Below, piece by piece: positions 28,614 to 38,637 of a DNA stretch of 64,000 bases. The translations under genes and the position numbers were made by a program. This DNA is from Actinacidiphila alni (lineage in GTDB: Bacteria > Actinomycetota > Actinomycetes > Streptomycetales > Streptomycetaceae). The stretch is from contig NZ_FONG01000017.1 of NCBI RefSeq assembly GCF_900112845.1, positions 62,001 through 126,000 of the forward strand. The letters run 5' to 3'. The notes beneath the pieces were generated by a model that was not told the origin of the DNA, made no database searches, and was given only the letters and a program-made list of their open reading frames with translations. The stretch's first letter is position 1, and each line of letters starts with the position of its first letter.

Positions 28614-29699
28614 GTGCGCATCCCCCGTACCGTCCTCGCTCTCGCCACCGCGGCCGTGCTGGGCGCGACCGCCGCCGGGCCGCTCGCCGCGCCCGCCACC
28701 GCCGCGCCCGTCAGGGCGGCGGCTCAGGCCGCCGTCCAGACGTCGGCGTCCTTCACCGCGGCGCGGGCCACCGCGAACGCCGACGGGAGTTACCTGATCA
28801 GCTGGGCGTCCAACACCTCGCAGGTGACCGTCACCGCCGCGACCGACGCGGCCGCCACGACCGGGGTGACGGTCGGCACCGGCGGCGGCACGGGCAGTGT
28901 GACGGTGCCCGCCGGGACGCTGCCGGGCGCCGCGCGCTGGTACTTCCGGCTGACCGCCGCCGACGGCTCGGCCCTCACCGTCGCCGAGCGCTCCCTCGGC
29001 CTGGCCGACGCGCACAACTTCCGTGACGCGGGCGGCTACCGGACGACGGACGGGCACTGGGTCCGTACCGGCGTGGTCTACCGTTCGGGCAAGCTCAGCG
29101 CGCTGACGGCCGCCGAGCAGCAGGTGCTCACCGACGAGGGCATCACGCTCGACGTGGACCTGCGCAACGCCGCCGAGCGGTCGGACGACCCGGACGCGAT
29201 CCCGGCGGGCGTCACGTATCAGGTCGCGGACGTCGTCTCGCTCGCGCACGGGCTGAAATTCCACAAGGACGCGGCCGCAACGCTGGTCAAGGCGCTGGCG
29301 GCCGGGCTGTTCAGCGGGTCCTCGGACCTCGGGCAGTCCATCGGCTACCCCTTCATGGTCAATTTCGTGGGCGCCGACTACGCCTTCCACGACGCGCTGA
29401 CCGCGGTCGAGCACAACCCCGGCGCGACCGTCTTCCACTGCACCGCGGGCAAGGACCGCACCGGCTGGACCAACGCCGTGCTCCTCACCCTCCTCGGTGT
29501 CCCGCGCGCCACCGTCGAGGCCGACTTCCTGGCCAGCAACACCTACACCGGTGACCCGGAAGCGGTCGAACTCTCCTGGCTGGACGCGGCCTTCGACGAG
29601 GTGAACGCGATCTACGGGTCCTTCGACGGCTATCTGCACCAGGGCCTGAAGCTCACCGACGCCGATATCGCGGCGCTGAAGGCCAAGTTGCTGGTCTGA
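28614..29699 (+). CDS. Secreted tyrosine-specific protein phosphatase
   Basis: A 361-residue exported phosphatase. Signal peptide residues 1-30 (RTVLALATAAVLGATAAG). Residues about 45-125 form a beta-sandwich, fibronectin-like (SYLISWASNTSQVTVTA). The catalytic domain begins at AHNFRDAGGYRTTDG and has the P-loop HCTAGKDRTG, the CX5R signature of the Y_phosphatase3 family, with the acidic/WPD-type region before it. It probably dephosphorylates extracellular phosphotyrosine or phosphoinositides. GTG at 28614 has GAGGAG 6 nt upstream. Confidence 0.9.
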   Translation: MRIPRTVLALATAAVLGATAAGPLAAPATAAPVRAAAQAAVQTSASFTAARATANADGSYLISWASNTSQVTVTAATDAAATTGVTVGTGGGTGSVTVPAGTLPGAARWYFRLTAADGSALTVAERSLGLADAHNFRDAGGYRTTDGHWVRTGVVYRSGKLSALTAAEQQVLTDEGITLDVDLRNAAERSDDPDAIPAGVTYQVADVVSLAHGLKFHKDAAATLVKALAAGLFSGSSDLGQSIGYPFMVNFVGADYAFHDALTAVEHNPGATVFHCTAGKDRTGWTNAVLLTLLGVPRATVEADFLASNTYTGDPEAVELSWLDAAFDEVNAIYGSFDGYLHQGLKLTDADIAALKAKLLV

Positions 29700-29765
29700 G
29701 CCCCAACTCCCTTACGGAGCAAGGCTCTCCCGCGGCTGCGCGGGCTCAGCCGGGCTCAGGCAGCC

Positions 29766-30119
29766 TCAGGCGGGCTGCCACAGCTCGATGCGGTTGCCCT
29801 CGGGGTCGGTCACCCAGCCGAACCGGCCGACCCCGTCCATGTCCTGGGTCCCGGGCGCCACGTCGGCGCCCGCGGCCCGGAGCTGGTCGAGCATCGCGTC
29901 CAGGTCGCGGACCCGGAAGTTGAGCATGGTCTGCTGGCGGGGCGAGCCGAAGTAGTCGGTGCCGGATTCGAAGGCCGCGAAGACGGTGGGGCCGGCCTGC
30001 TGCGCCCACAGGCCGTTCTCGTCGGCGTCCAGGCCGAGGACGTCGCGGTACCAGGCGGTCAGGGCCGCCGGGTCGGCGGCGCGCAGGAAGTAGCCGCCGA
30101 TGCCGAGCACGCGTTCCAT
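29766..30119 (-). CDS. VOC/glyoxalase-family protein
   Basis: A 117-residue single-subunit VOC protein: GIGGYFLRAADPAALTAWYR, LNFRVRDLDAMLDQLRAAG and the closing WVTDPEGNRIELWQP are typical. Metal-dependent small-molecule enzymes or resistance proteins share this fold; the substrate is unknown. Its ATG is 1 nt after the stop of the upstream ASCH gene, so both belong to one operon. Confidence 0.88.
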   Translation of the reverse strand: MERVLGIGGYFLRAADPAALTAWYRDVLGLDADENGLWAQQAGPTVFAAFESGTDYFGSPRQQTMLNFRVRDLDAMLDQLRAAGADVAPGTQDMDGVGRFGWVTDPEGNRIELWQPA

Positions 30120-30120
30120 G

Positions 30121-30573
30121 TCAGTGCCTCCGCAGGTCCGACACGACGCGGAAGCGCTGGAGGACCAGCGGGGTCGCGTCGGTGACGGTGTAGCCGGGAT
30201 CGTCGAGCGCGGTCCTGAACTCCTCGCCGTGCCAGAAGAGTTCGTGGCCCGCGCGCCACTCGGCGACGGTGGCGTACCCCTCGCCCTCGTCCACCGCGTG
30301 CGCGAGGTCGACCTCGCCGAGCGGTACGACGCGGACCCCGGTCGTCTCGATGACGGCGACGGGCCGGTCGGCGGAGTCGACGACCACCGAGCGCTCGCCG
30401 GGCTCCGGCAGCGCCTCGCCCTCGTGCTCGTAGTCGGCGACGACGCCGGTCGTGGAGGTCTTGGACCCGTCCAGGATCGCCGCCACCAGCTGGTCGCGCA
30501 GCGGCCCGGGAAAGGCGAACTCCGCCTTCGGGAGCGCCGCGAGCTCGGGTGGGAGGTGGCCGTCGTTCGTCAT
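30121..30573 (-). CDS. ASCH domain protein
   Basis: A 150-residue protein with an ASCH (PUA-like) fold: FPGPLRDQLVAAILDGSKTST is the characteristic N-terminal segment, with VVDSADRPVAVIETTGVRVV and an acidic helix containing EWRAGHELFW. ASCH proteins bind RNA or hydrolyse modified nucleosides such as N4-acetylcytidine; the role here is unproven. It is the first gene of a two-gene unit with the VOC protein (gap 1 nt). Confidence 0.85.
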   Translation of the reverse strand: MTNDGHLPPELAALPKAEFAFPGPLRDQLVAAILDGSKTSTTGVVADYEHEGEALPEPGERSVVVDSADRPVAVIETTGVRVVPLGEVDLAHAVDEGEGYATVAEWRAGHELFWHGEEFRTALDDPGYTVTDATPLVLQRFRVVSDLRRH

Positions 30574-30610
30574 ACGGCCACCGTATCGGCCCCCGGACGG
30601 GCGGTGCGGG

Positions 30611-30676
30611 CTACGCGGCCGGGCGGCCGTGGCGGACGCACTCGATGTAGCCGACCGCGATTTCCACTCCCGTCAC
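30611..30676 (-). CDS. Possible 21-residue small protein
   Basis: A GTG-started frame encodes TGVEIAVGYIECVRHGRPAA after the initiator, with GGGGGAGAGG about 5 nt upstream of the start. Hydrophobic and slightly basic, with one Cys. No family is recognised and length alone gives little support; I list it because its ribosome site is strong and the surrounding 300 bp (30574-30875) is otherwise empty. Confidence 0.3.
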   Translation of the reverse strand: MTGVEIAVGYIECVRHGRPAA

Positions 30677-30875
30677 AGTGACCTCTCCCCCGTCGTACCG
30701 GTCCGTCCCTACGACGGTAGGCCCCGGGGCCCGGTCCCGGGCGGCATCCCGCGGCTGCCGGTCACGTCCTTCGGCGGCGTGACGAGGGTCACATCGATGG
30801 GCGTCACAAGGCGCGGGCCTGACGCGTCCTGACCGCGAAACGTATCGACGGGGACGTAAAGGTGGAGGAGTCGTC

Positions 30876-31796
30876 ATGCGGATTGTCGTGGCGGGTGCGA
30901 CCGGGGTCGTGGGACGGCAGATCGTGCCGATGCTGAGCGCGGCGGGGCACGAGGTGGTGGCGTTGTCGCGGCGGCCGGGGCCCGGGACCGGAAGTATCAG
31001 GACGGTGGCCGTGGACGCGCTGGACCGCGAGGCCCTCGGGGACGCGGTGCGGGAGGCGAGGCCGGACGCGGTGGTGCATCTGCTGACCGCGATCCCGGGC
31101 GACATCAACCCGCGCCGGATGGAACGGGACTTCGCGCTGACGAACCGGCTGCGGACGGAGGCGACGCGGACCCTGGCGGAGGCGGCGCGGGACGCGGGCG
31201 GGGCGCGCCTAATCGCGCAGGGACTGGCGTACGCGTACGAACCGTCGTACGGGCAGGGCGCGTTGGCGGCCGAGAGCGATCCCTTCTGGGAGCACCCGCC
31301 GAAGGAGTGGGCGACCTCGCTGGCCGCGCTGGAGGAGTTGGAGCGGCTGACGGCGGCGGCCGACGGTCTGGTGCTGCGCTTCGGGCACCTCTACGGGCCC
31401 GGTACGGCGTACGCGGCGGACGGTGCGACGGCCCGGCAGATCCTGGCGGGGAAGATGCCGGTGGTCGGGGACGGCGGGGCCACCTTCTCCTTCGTGCACA
31501 CCTTCGACGCGGCGTCCGCCGTACTGGCCGCGCTCGCCCGGCCCGAGGTGACGGGTGCGCTCAATGTCGTGGACGAGGACCCGGCAACGGTCGGCGACTG
31601 GCTGCCCGCGACGGCCGCGCTGCTGGGCGCGCCCGCGCCCAAGCACGTGCCGACCGCCCTGGCCCGGCTGGCCGCCGGCGCCTGGGGCGTCGCCTTCATG
31701 ACCCGGCTGCGCGGCGCCACCAACGCCCGTGCCCGCAAAGTCCTCGGCTGGACCCCGGCGCACCCGTCCTGGCGCACCGGCCTGGTCACCGGCTAG
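30876..31796 (+). CDS. NAD-dependent epimerase/dehydratase (extended SDR)
   Basis: A 306-residue Rossmann protein with the dinucleotide motif GATGVVGRQIVPML at the N-terminus, matching extended short-chain dehydrogenases of the nucleoside-sugar epimerase type. The usual YxxxK is not obvious (the region reads AYAYEPSYGQG), so catalysis may be altered; it could be an atypical SDR. The C-terminus ARKVLGWTPAHPSWRTG is typical. GGAGGAG precedes the ATG. Monocistronic by position. Substrate unknown. Confidence 0.82.
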   Translation: MRIVVAGATGVVGRQIVPMLSAAGHEVVALSRRPGPGTGSIRTVAVDALDREALGDAVREARPDAVVHLLTAIPGDINPRRMERDFALTNRLRTEATRTLAEAARDAGGARLIAQGLAYAYEPSYGQGALAAESDPFWEHPPKEWATSLAALEELERLTAAADGLVLRFGHLYGPGTAYAADGATARQILAGKMPVVGDGGATFSFVHTFDAASAVLAALARPEVTGALNVVDEDPATVGDWLPATAALLGAPAPKHVPTALARLAAGAWGVAFMTRLRGATNARARKVLGWTPAHPSWRTGLVTG

Positions 31797-31903
31797 GGCA
31801 CATCCCGGCGGCCGGCGGCGCACCGGGCCGCCGGGGACCGCCGGCATCGAGGGACGGTCTCAGCACTCCTTCAGGCCGTACGGGTGGCGTCACCCCAACT
31901 GCC

Positions 31904-32785
31904 TCACCCCGCCAGCGCCCCCGCCCCCACCACCATCAGCGCGACGCCCGCCAGAACGAAGGGGAACAGGGCGATCAGGCCGCACGTCGTCGTGGCCCGG
32001 TCGGAGGCGCCGTCCAGGTGGAAGACGGACGGGTCGGCGGTCGCGTAATGGACGGGGATCCACAGGCCGAGCGCGTCGCGGTGGTGGTGCCGGGAGGTGG
32101 CGCTGCCGGGCGCCGGGACGCCGGTGACGGTGGGGGCGCCCGGCGGGGTGAAGGTGACCACGGGCGTGTACGAGACGTGCACATGGCCGTCGTCGTCGCG
32201 CCGTTCGTCCTCCAGGACCGCGACGATCTCACCGTCTGCGGTCCCGGACGACGCCAACAGCGCGCGCCTGCGCCGGTATTCGCGCAGGCTCGCCCGAAGT
32301 GCCGTGCCGAGGGCGGCCGTCCACAGTACGCCGAGGCCGAGCAGCCCGAGGCCGTAGCCCGCGACGAAGGAGAGCCGGACCAGCAGCGCGGCCAGGACGA
32401 AGAAGGCGGCGACCGCCGGGAGCCGCAGGCCCTGCCAGCGGCCCTGACCCGGCCGGGTCAGCATCCGGAAGCGGTACGGCTGCCCGGGCGGGAAGCGCAC
32501 CTCGATCTCGCGGCCCGCCCAGGCCGCGTCCAGGGTGCCGCTGTGCGCGCCGGTCGTCGGCACCGTCAGCTCCTGGCCGGTCGCCGGATCGCGGAAGGCC
32601 AGCACCACCGGCACCCCGGCCGACCGCCGCGCGCCGGACGACGGCCGCTCCACCCGTACGATCCGGGCCGGTACGCGGACCGCCCGCGCCCCGCCGCCGC
32701 TCGCACCGGTCGCGTACCGCCGCAGACCGATCGCCGCCGCGCCGGCCCATCCCGCGCACCACAGCGCCAGCACCACATCGAGCAT
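31904..32785 (-). CDS. DUF3592-type membrane protein
   Basis: A 293-residue membrane protein with three or four helices: near residues 3-22, a pair at about 125-170 (FFVLAALLVRLSFVAGYGLG, LGLLGLGVLWTAALG) and one at the C-terminus (LFPFVLAGVALMVVGAGAL). Between them are two beta-rich domains with VPVVLAFRDPATGQELTVPT and YTPVVTFTPPG, typical of DUF3592. Function unknown. Start ATG 32785, after a G-rich tract that may serve as ribosome site. Confidence 0.75.
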   Translation of the reverse strand: MLDVVLALWCAGWAGAAAIGLRRYATGASGGGARAVRVPARIVRVERPSSGARRSAGVPVVLAFRDPATGQELTVPTTGAHSGTLDAAWAGREIEVRFPPGQPYRFRMLTRPGQGRWQGLRLPAVAAFFVLAALLVRLSFVAGYGLGLLGLGVLWTAALGTALRASLREYRRRRALLASSGTADGEIVAVLEDERRDDDGHVHVSYTPVVTFTPPGAPTVTGVPAPGSATSRHHHRDALGLWIPVHYATADPSVFHLDGASDRATTTCGLIALFPFVLAGVALMVVGAGALAG

Positions 32786-32930
32786 CCCGCGCACCCCCCC
32801 TGCCGTACCGCCCGGAAACCGCGTCCCACCTGCGAGGACGGCGATAATACGGGAACGGTTGCACGGGTGCCCCGGCCGCGTCACGGCGACCGGGGCACCC
32901 GAGGAGAACAGCGGGAGAAGCGGGGACGGC

Positions 32931-35236
<2,306 letters not shown>

Positions 35237-35240
<4 letters not shown>

Positions 35241-35968
35241 GCGGCAACCAGCTTCTTGAGTACCGAGGTGAAGAATCCGAGGCCGTCGGTGCGGCCGGTG
35301 CCGATCAGCGGCTCGACCGCGTGCTCGGGGTGCGGCATGAGACCGACGACATTGCCCGCGGCATTGCTGATGCCGGCGATGTCGCGGAGCGAGCCGTTCG
35401 GATTTCCGTACCCGCCGGCGGTCGGTCCCGCACCGCCCGCCCGGCCGTCCGCGCCGGGACCGGCGTAACGGAAGACCACCCGGCCCTCGGCCTCCAGCTC
35501 GTCCAGCACCCGCTCGGCCGCGGTGTAGCGGCCGTCGATGTTCTTCAGCGGGATGGAAATCTCCTGGCCGTCGGTGAAGTCCGCGGTCCAGGCGGTGGCG
35601 CTGGTCTCGACCCGCAGCTTCTGGTCACGGCAGACGAAGTGGAGGTTGTCGTTGCGCAGCATCGCGCCCGGCAGCAGATGGGTCTCGGTGAGGACCTGGA
35701 AGCCATTGCAGATGCCGAGGACCGGCATTCCGGCCTTCGCCTGTTCGATGATCGTTTCCATCACCGGCGAGAAACGCGAGATCGCGCCGGCCCGCAGATA
35801 GTCGCCGTAGGAGAAGCCGCCCGGCAGAACCACCGCGTCGACCTGCTTGAGATCCTTGTCACGGTGCCACAGCGGTACGGCTTCGGCGCCCGCGACCCGG
35901 ACCGCGCGCTGTGTGTCACGGTCGTCGAGTGTTCCCGGGAATGTGACGACGCCAACGCGCGCAGTCAC
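35237..35968 (-). CDS. purQ: Phosphoribosylformylglycinamidine synthase subunit PurQ (glutaminase)
   Basis: A 243-residue class I glutamine amidotransferase supplying ammonia to PurL. Nucleophile in [10 protein letters not shown], catalytic His-Glu in [10 protein letters not shown], and oxyanion region [14 protein letters not shown]. Length is about 15-17 residues above the usual ~226: a Gly/Ala/Pro-rich insert ([15 protein letters not shown]) lies between VVFRYAG and [11 protein letters not shown], where relatives go straight through. Overlaps purS and purL by 4 nt each. Confidence 0.97.
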
Positions 35969-36210
35969 GACTCCACCTTTACGGCGAAGTCCTCGATCAC
36001 GGTGTTCGCGAGAAAGGTTTCCGCCATCTCGCGAATGCGGGCGAGGGCGGCGTCGTCGACCGGCCCCTCGACCTCTAGTTCAAAGCGCTTTCCCTGGCGG
36101 ACGTCGGAGATCCCGTCGAAGCCCAGGCGCGGCAGTGCGCGCTGCACCGCCTGGCCCTGGGGGTCGAGGATCTCCGGCTTGAGCATGACGTCGACTACGA
36201 CGCGTGCCAC
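35965..36210 (-). CDS. purS: Phosphoribosylformylglycinamidine synthase subunit PurS
   Basis: An 81-residue PurS that bridges PurL and Pur[21 protein letters not shown] and [11 protein letters not shown] are the family signature. GTG at 36210 is preferred (GGGAG 5 nt upstream and the known N-terminus [12 protein letters not shown]); GTG at 36216 is the alternative. First gene of purS-purQ-purL, divergent from the lsr2-like gene across 416 bp. Confidence 0.96.
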   Translation of the reverse strand: MARVVVDVMLKPEILDPQGQAVQRALPRLGFDGISDVRQGKRFELEVEGPVDDAALARIREMAETFLANTVIEDFAVKVES

Positions 36211-36626
36211 TGGCACTCCCGGTGGTGTGGTGCGTGAGGTTCTCTCAGCGTACCCGGTGCGAAAATCTACGCGAGTAGATATGAGCGGAACACCGTATAC
36301 CGCTCCACTACTGTCACGGAAGCGCCCCGGATCACCGCCGGATCACTGATCACGTTTATGTATCGGCAGTCGAAATGCTTGGGGAAACCCGTCGGTGAAT
36401 CATAGAGTCCCGATTACGAAGCGGCACCCGGGGGAATTAACAGGTGTCACGATGTATCGCACGCTGCCCATTTCGTGGCATCCCACAAATGAAAACTTGT
36501 CGACACCCGACTTGTCGGCCCATCCGTGACACCGCGGCCCCGCGGCGGATCGCGACCCGCTGCACCGGGTCGCGCCGATCGCCGGGACCCCGGCAGCCCG
36601 ATGGCGTACGAAAGGACCGAATCCCT
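36211..36626. promoter_or_regulatory. Divergent purS / lsr2-like control region
   Basis: A 416-bp stretch without genes, clearly more AT-rich than its surroundings, especially 36255-36510. It holds the 16-bp hyphenated palindrome ATCTAC-GCGA-GTAGAT (36266-36281), about 55-70 nt upstream of purS, a repeated GGATCAC motif (36328-36346) and a paired CTTGTCG motif (36497 and 36512). Such AT-rich DNA is what Lsr2-type proteins bind, so autoregulation is plausible. Confidence 0.5.
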
Positions 36627-36944
36627 ATGGCGCAACGCGTACTGGTCACCCTCGCCGACGATCTGGACGGCGGAGAAGCGGCGGAAACCATCGCATTCGG
36701 CGTCGACGGTCAGTGGTACGAGATCGATCTCTCGTCCCAGAACGCGGACAAACTGCGGAACGACCTGGCCCCTTACGTCGAGGCAGGGCGTCGCCGCACC
36801 CTTTCCGGGCGTGCGTACAAGCGCACGCCGATCGCCCCGACGCCGGCCACGGTGCGTGCCTGGGCCCAGTCCAACGGCTTCGAGGTACCGGCGCGCGGGC
36901 GCATCCCGAAGAAGGTCTACGAGGCGTTCAACAAGGCCGGCTGA
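36627..36944 (+). CDS. Lsr2-family nucleoid protein (LsrL-like)
   Basis: A 105-residue xenogeneic silencer/bridging protein. N-terminal dimerisation domain (VLVTLADDLDGGEAAETIAF, then WYEIDLSSQNADKLR) and C-terminal AT-hook-like DNA-binding domain with ARGRIPKKVYEAF; the R-G-R motif that inserts into the minor groove is intact. Streptomyces have two Lsr2 proteins; the one beside purS is, from memory, the paralogue LsrL (SCO4076) rather than Lsr2 itself. ATG 36627 lies after AAAGGA. Confidence 0.93.
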   Translation: MAQRVLVTLADDLDGGEAAETIAFGVDGQWYEIDLSSQNADKLRNDLAPYVEAGRRRTLSGRAYKRTPIAPTPATVRAWAQSNGFEVPARGRIPKKVYEAFNKAG

Positions 36945-37131
36945 GTTCCTTGTTGAGGTCCCCGCAGGGTCCCGGCCGGGATGCCGGCCGAGGTCGCGCG
37001 GGGTTCCGAACGGATGACGGCGCGGTGACGGGCGGGGGCGGTGGTGCCGACTGGACAGCCACCCCCACCCTTCCGCTAGTGTGTGGAGCACGCCGAGGGC
37101 AGGGCCGAAAGGCCAGGTCAGCGGAGGTCAC

Positions 37132-37203
37132 GCGGGTGTAGCTCAGTAGCAGAGCGCCCCCCTTCCAGGGGGGAGGGGCAGTGTGCAATTCCTGTCGCCC
37201 GCT
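37132..37203 (+). tRNA. tRNA-Gly (TCC)
   Basis: Acceptor arms GCGGGTG/CGCCCGC (one T-G pair), anticodon stem CCCCC/GGGGG with loop CTTCCAG-like reading TCC, discriminator T. 72 nt; no CCA encoded. Confidence 0.88.
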
Positions 37204-37253
37204 CTGGTCGCTCCGACCGGTCCGACGGATCGGGTAGAGTGGCCGCAGCACCT

Positions 37254-37326
37254 GCGGACGTGGCTCAGTTGGTAGAGCATCACCTTGCCAAGGTGAGGGT
37301 CGCGAGTTCGAATCTCGTCGTCCGCT
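37254..37326 (+). tRNA. tRNA-Gly (GCC), copy 1
   Basis: Acceptor arms GCGGACG/CGTCCGC, anticodon stem TCACC/GGTGA with loop TTGCCAA reading GCC, T-loop GTTCGAATC, discriminator T. A -10-like TAGAGT lies about 20 nt upstream. Confidence 0.95.
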
Positions 37327-37336
37327 CCAGCGTGAT

Positions 37337-37367
37337 GAAGGCCCCGGTCATCGTGACCGGGGCCTTC
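37337..37367 (+). terminator. Terminator of tRNA-Gly (GCC) copy 1
   Basis: 14-bp perfect arms GAAGGCCCCGGTCA/TGACCGGGGCCTTC with the 3-nt loop TCG. Confidence 0.85.
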
Positions 37368-37456
37368 GCCGTGTGTCCTGGTTCACCGTGTGTCCTGGCC
37401 GGTTTTTAACGGTTTCGGGTTGCCGTGCCCCATCGGGTACAGTGTCTGCACGACCT

Positions 37457-37529
37457 GCGGACGTGGCTCAGTTGGTAGAGCATCACCTTGCCAAGGTGAG
37501 GGTCGCGAGTTCGAATCTCGTCGTCCGCT
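37457..37529 (+). tRNA. tRNA-Gly (GCC), copy 2
   Basis: Identical to the gene at 37254, offset by exactly 203 bp, with related upstream (-10-like TACAGT) and downstream sequence; a tandem duplication. Confidence 0.95.
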
Positions 37530-37536
37530 CCAGCGT

Positions 37537-37573
37537 GAAGAGGGCCCCGGTCATCGTGACCGGGGCCCTCTTC
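37537..37573 (+). terminator. Terminator of tRNA-Gly (GCC) copy 2
   Basis: 17-bp perfect arms with the same core as the copy-1 hairpin (GGCCCCGGTCA-TCG-TGACCGGGGCC) but a longer, diverged base. Confidence 0.85.
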
Positions 37574-37577
37574 GTAT

Positions 37578-37645
37578 GTTCACGGCGTACGTCCACGGCT
37601 GTTCACGGCGTACGTCCACGGCTGTTCACGGCGTACGTCCACGGC
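37578..37645. repeat. Three tandem copies of a 23-bp repeat
   Basis: GTTCACGGCGTACGTCCACG plus GCT is repeated at 37578-37600 and 37601-37623 exactly, and at 37624-37645 minus the last base. It fills the gap between the tRNA terminator and the purC 3' end. Confidence 0.9.
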
Positions 37646-37651
37646 CGGGTG

Positions 37652-38554
37652 TCACGCCCAGGGCGTGCCGGTCAGCCGCTCGTACGCCTCGATGTAGCGG
37701 GCCCTGGACTGCTCGACGATCGCGGCGGGGAGCGCCGGGGGCGGCTGCTCGCCACCGCGGTCCCAGCCGAGCGCCGGGTCGGTGAGGTGGTCCCGGATGA
37801 ACTGCTTGTCGAAGGACGGCTGCGGGTGGCCCGGCTCCCACCGGTCGGCCGGCCAGAAGCGGGACGAGTCCGGGGTCAGCACCTCGTCGCCGATGACGAG
37901 CGTGCCGTCCGCGTCGTAGCCGAACTCGAACTTGGTGTCGGCCAGGATGATGCCGCGCTCGCGCGCGATGTCCCGGGCCCTGCTGTAGACGGCGAGCGTG
38001 GTCTGCCGCAGCTGCGTGGCGGTCTCCGCGCCGACCTGGCGGGCGACCTCCTCGTACGACACGTTCTCGTCGTGCTCGCCGACCTCGGCCTTGGTGGCGG
38101 GGGTGAAGATCGGCGCGGGCAGTTCGGAGCCGTCGACCAGGCCCTCGGGGAGCGCCAGGCCGCACACCGTACGGTCCCGCTCGTACTCGGCCAGTCCCGA
38201 GCCGGTCAGATAGCCGCGCGCGACGCACTCGACCGGCACCATCTTCAGCGACCGGCACACCATGGTGCGGCCCGCCCAGTCGGCGGGGGCGCCCGCCGGG
38301 ACCTCGGTGGAGATCACATGGTTGGGCACGATGTCGGCGAGCAGGTCGAACCACCACAGCGAGAGCTGGGTGAGGATGCGGCCCTTGTCGGGGATCTCGG
38401 TGGGCAGCACCCAGTCGTAGGCGGAGGTGCGGTCGCTGGCGACCATCACCAACTCGCCCTGCTCGTTCCGGTACAGGTCGCGCACCTTGCCGGTGTGCAG
38501 ATGTACCAGTCCCGGCACCTGGACAGGCTCGGGCTTCTCGACGAATCCGGACAC
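37652..38554 (-). CDS. purC: Phosphoribosylaminoimidazole-succinocarboxamide synthase
   Basis: A 300-residue SAICAR synthetase: joins CAIR and aspartate with ATP. Diagnostic: HLHTGKVRDLYRNEQGELVM, VASDRTSAYDWVLPTEIPDKG, CRSLKMVPVECVARGYLTGS, and ILADTKFEFGYDADG followed by VIGDEVLTPDSSRFW. Length normal. The GTG start at 38554 gives the family-like SGFVEKPEPVQVPGL. Monocistronic, ending just before a tandem-repeat tract. Confidence 0.97.
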   Translation of the reverse strand: MSGFVEKPEPVQVPGLVHLHTGKVRDLYRNEQGELVMVASDRTSAYDWVLPTEIPDKGRILTQLSLWWFDLLADIVPNHVISTEVPAGAPADWAGRTMVCRSLKMVPVECVARGYLTGSGLAEYERDRTVCGLALPEGLVDGSELPAPIFTPATKAEVGEHDENVSYEEVARQVGAETATQLRQTTLAVYSRARDIARERGIILADTKFEFGYDADGTLVIGDEVLTPDSSRFWPADRWEPGHPQPSFDKQFIRDHLTDPALGWDRGGEQPPPALPAAIVEQSRARYIEAYERLTGTPWA

Positions 38555-38637
38555 GGGTCGTCCTCCCCACTCAGCGGTTCAGCTCCCGATTGTCGCTTAT
38601 CGGGACCCTGCCTTTTGCCGCCGATGAACCGTTCCCC

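Noticed and set aside
37578-37645. Possible CRISPR array
   Set aside because: The three 23-bp copies are directly adjacent with no spacers and there are no cas genes.
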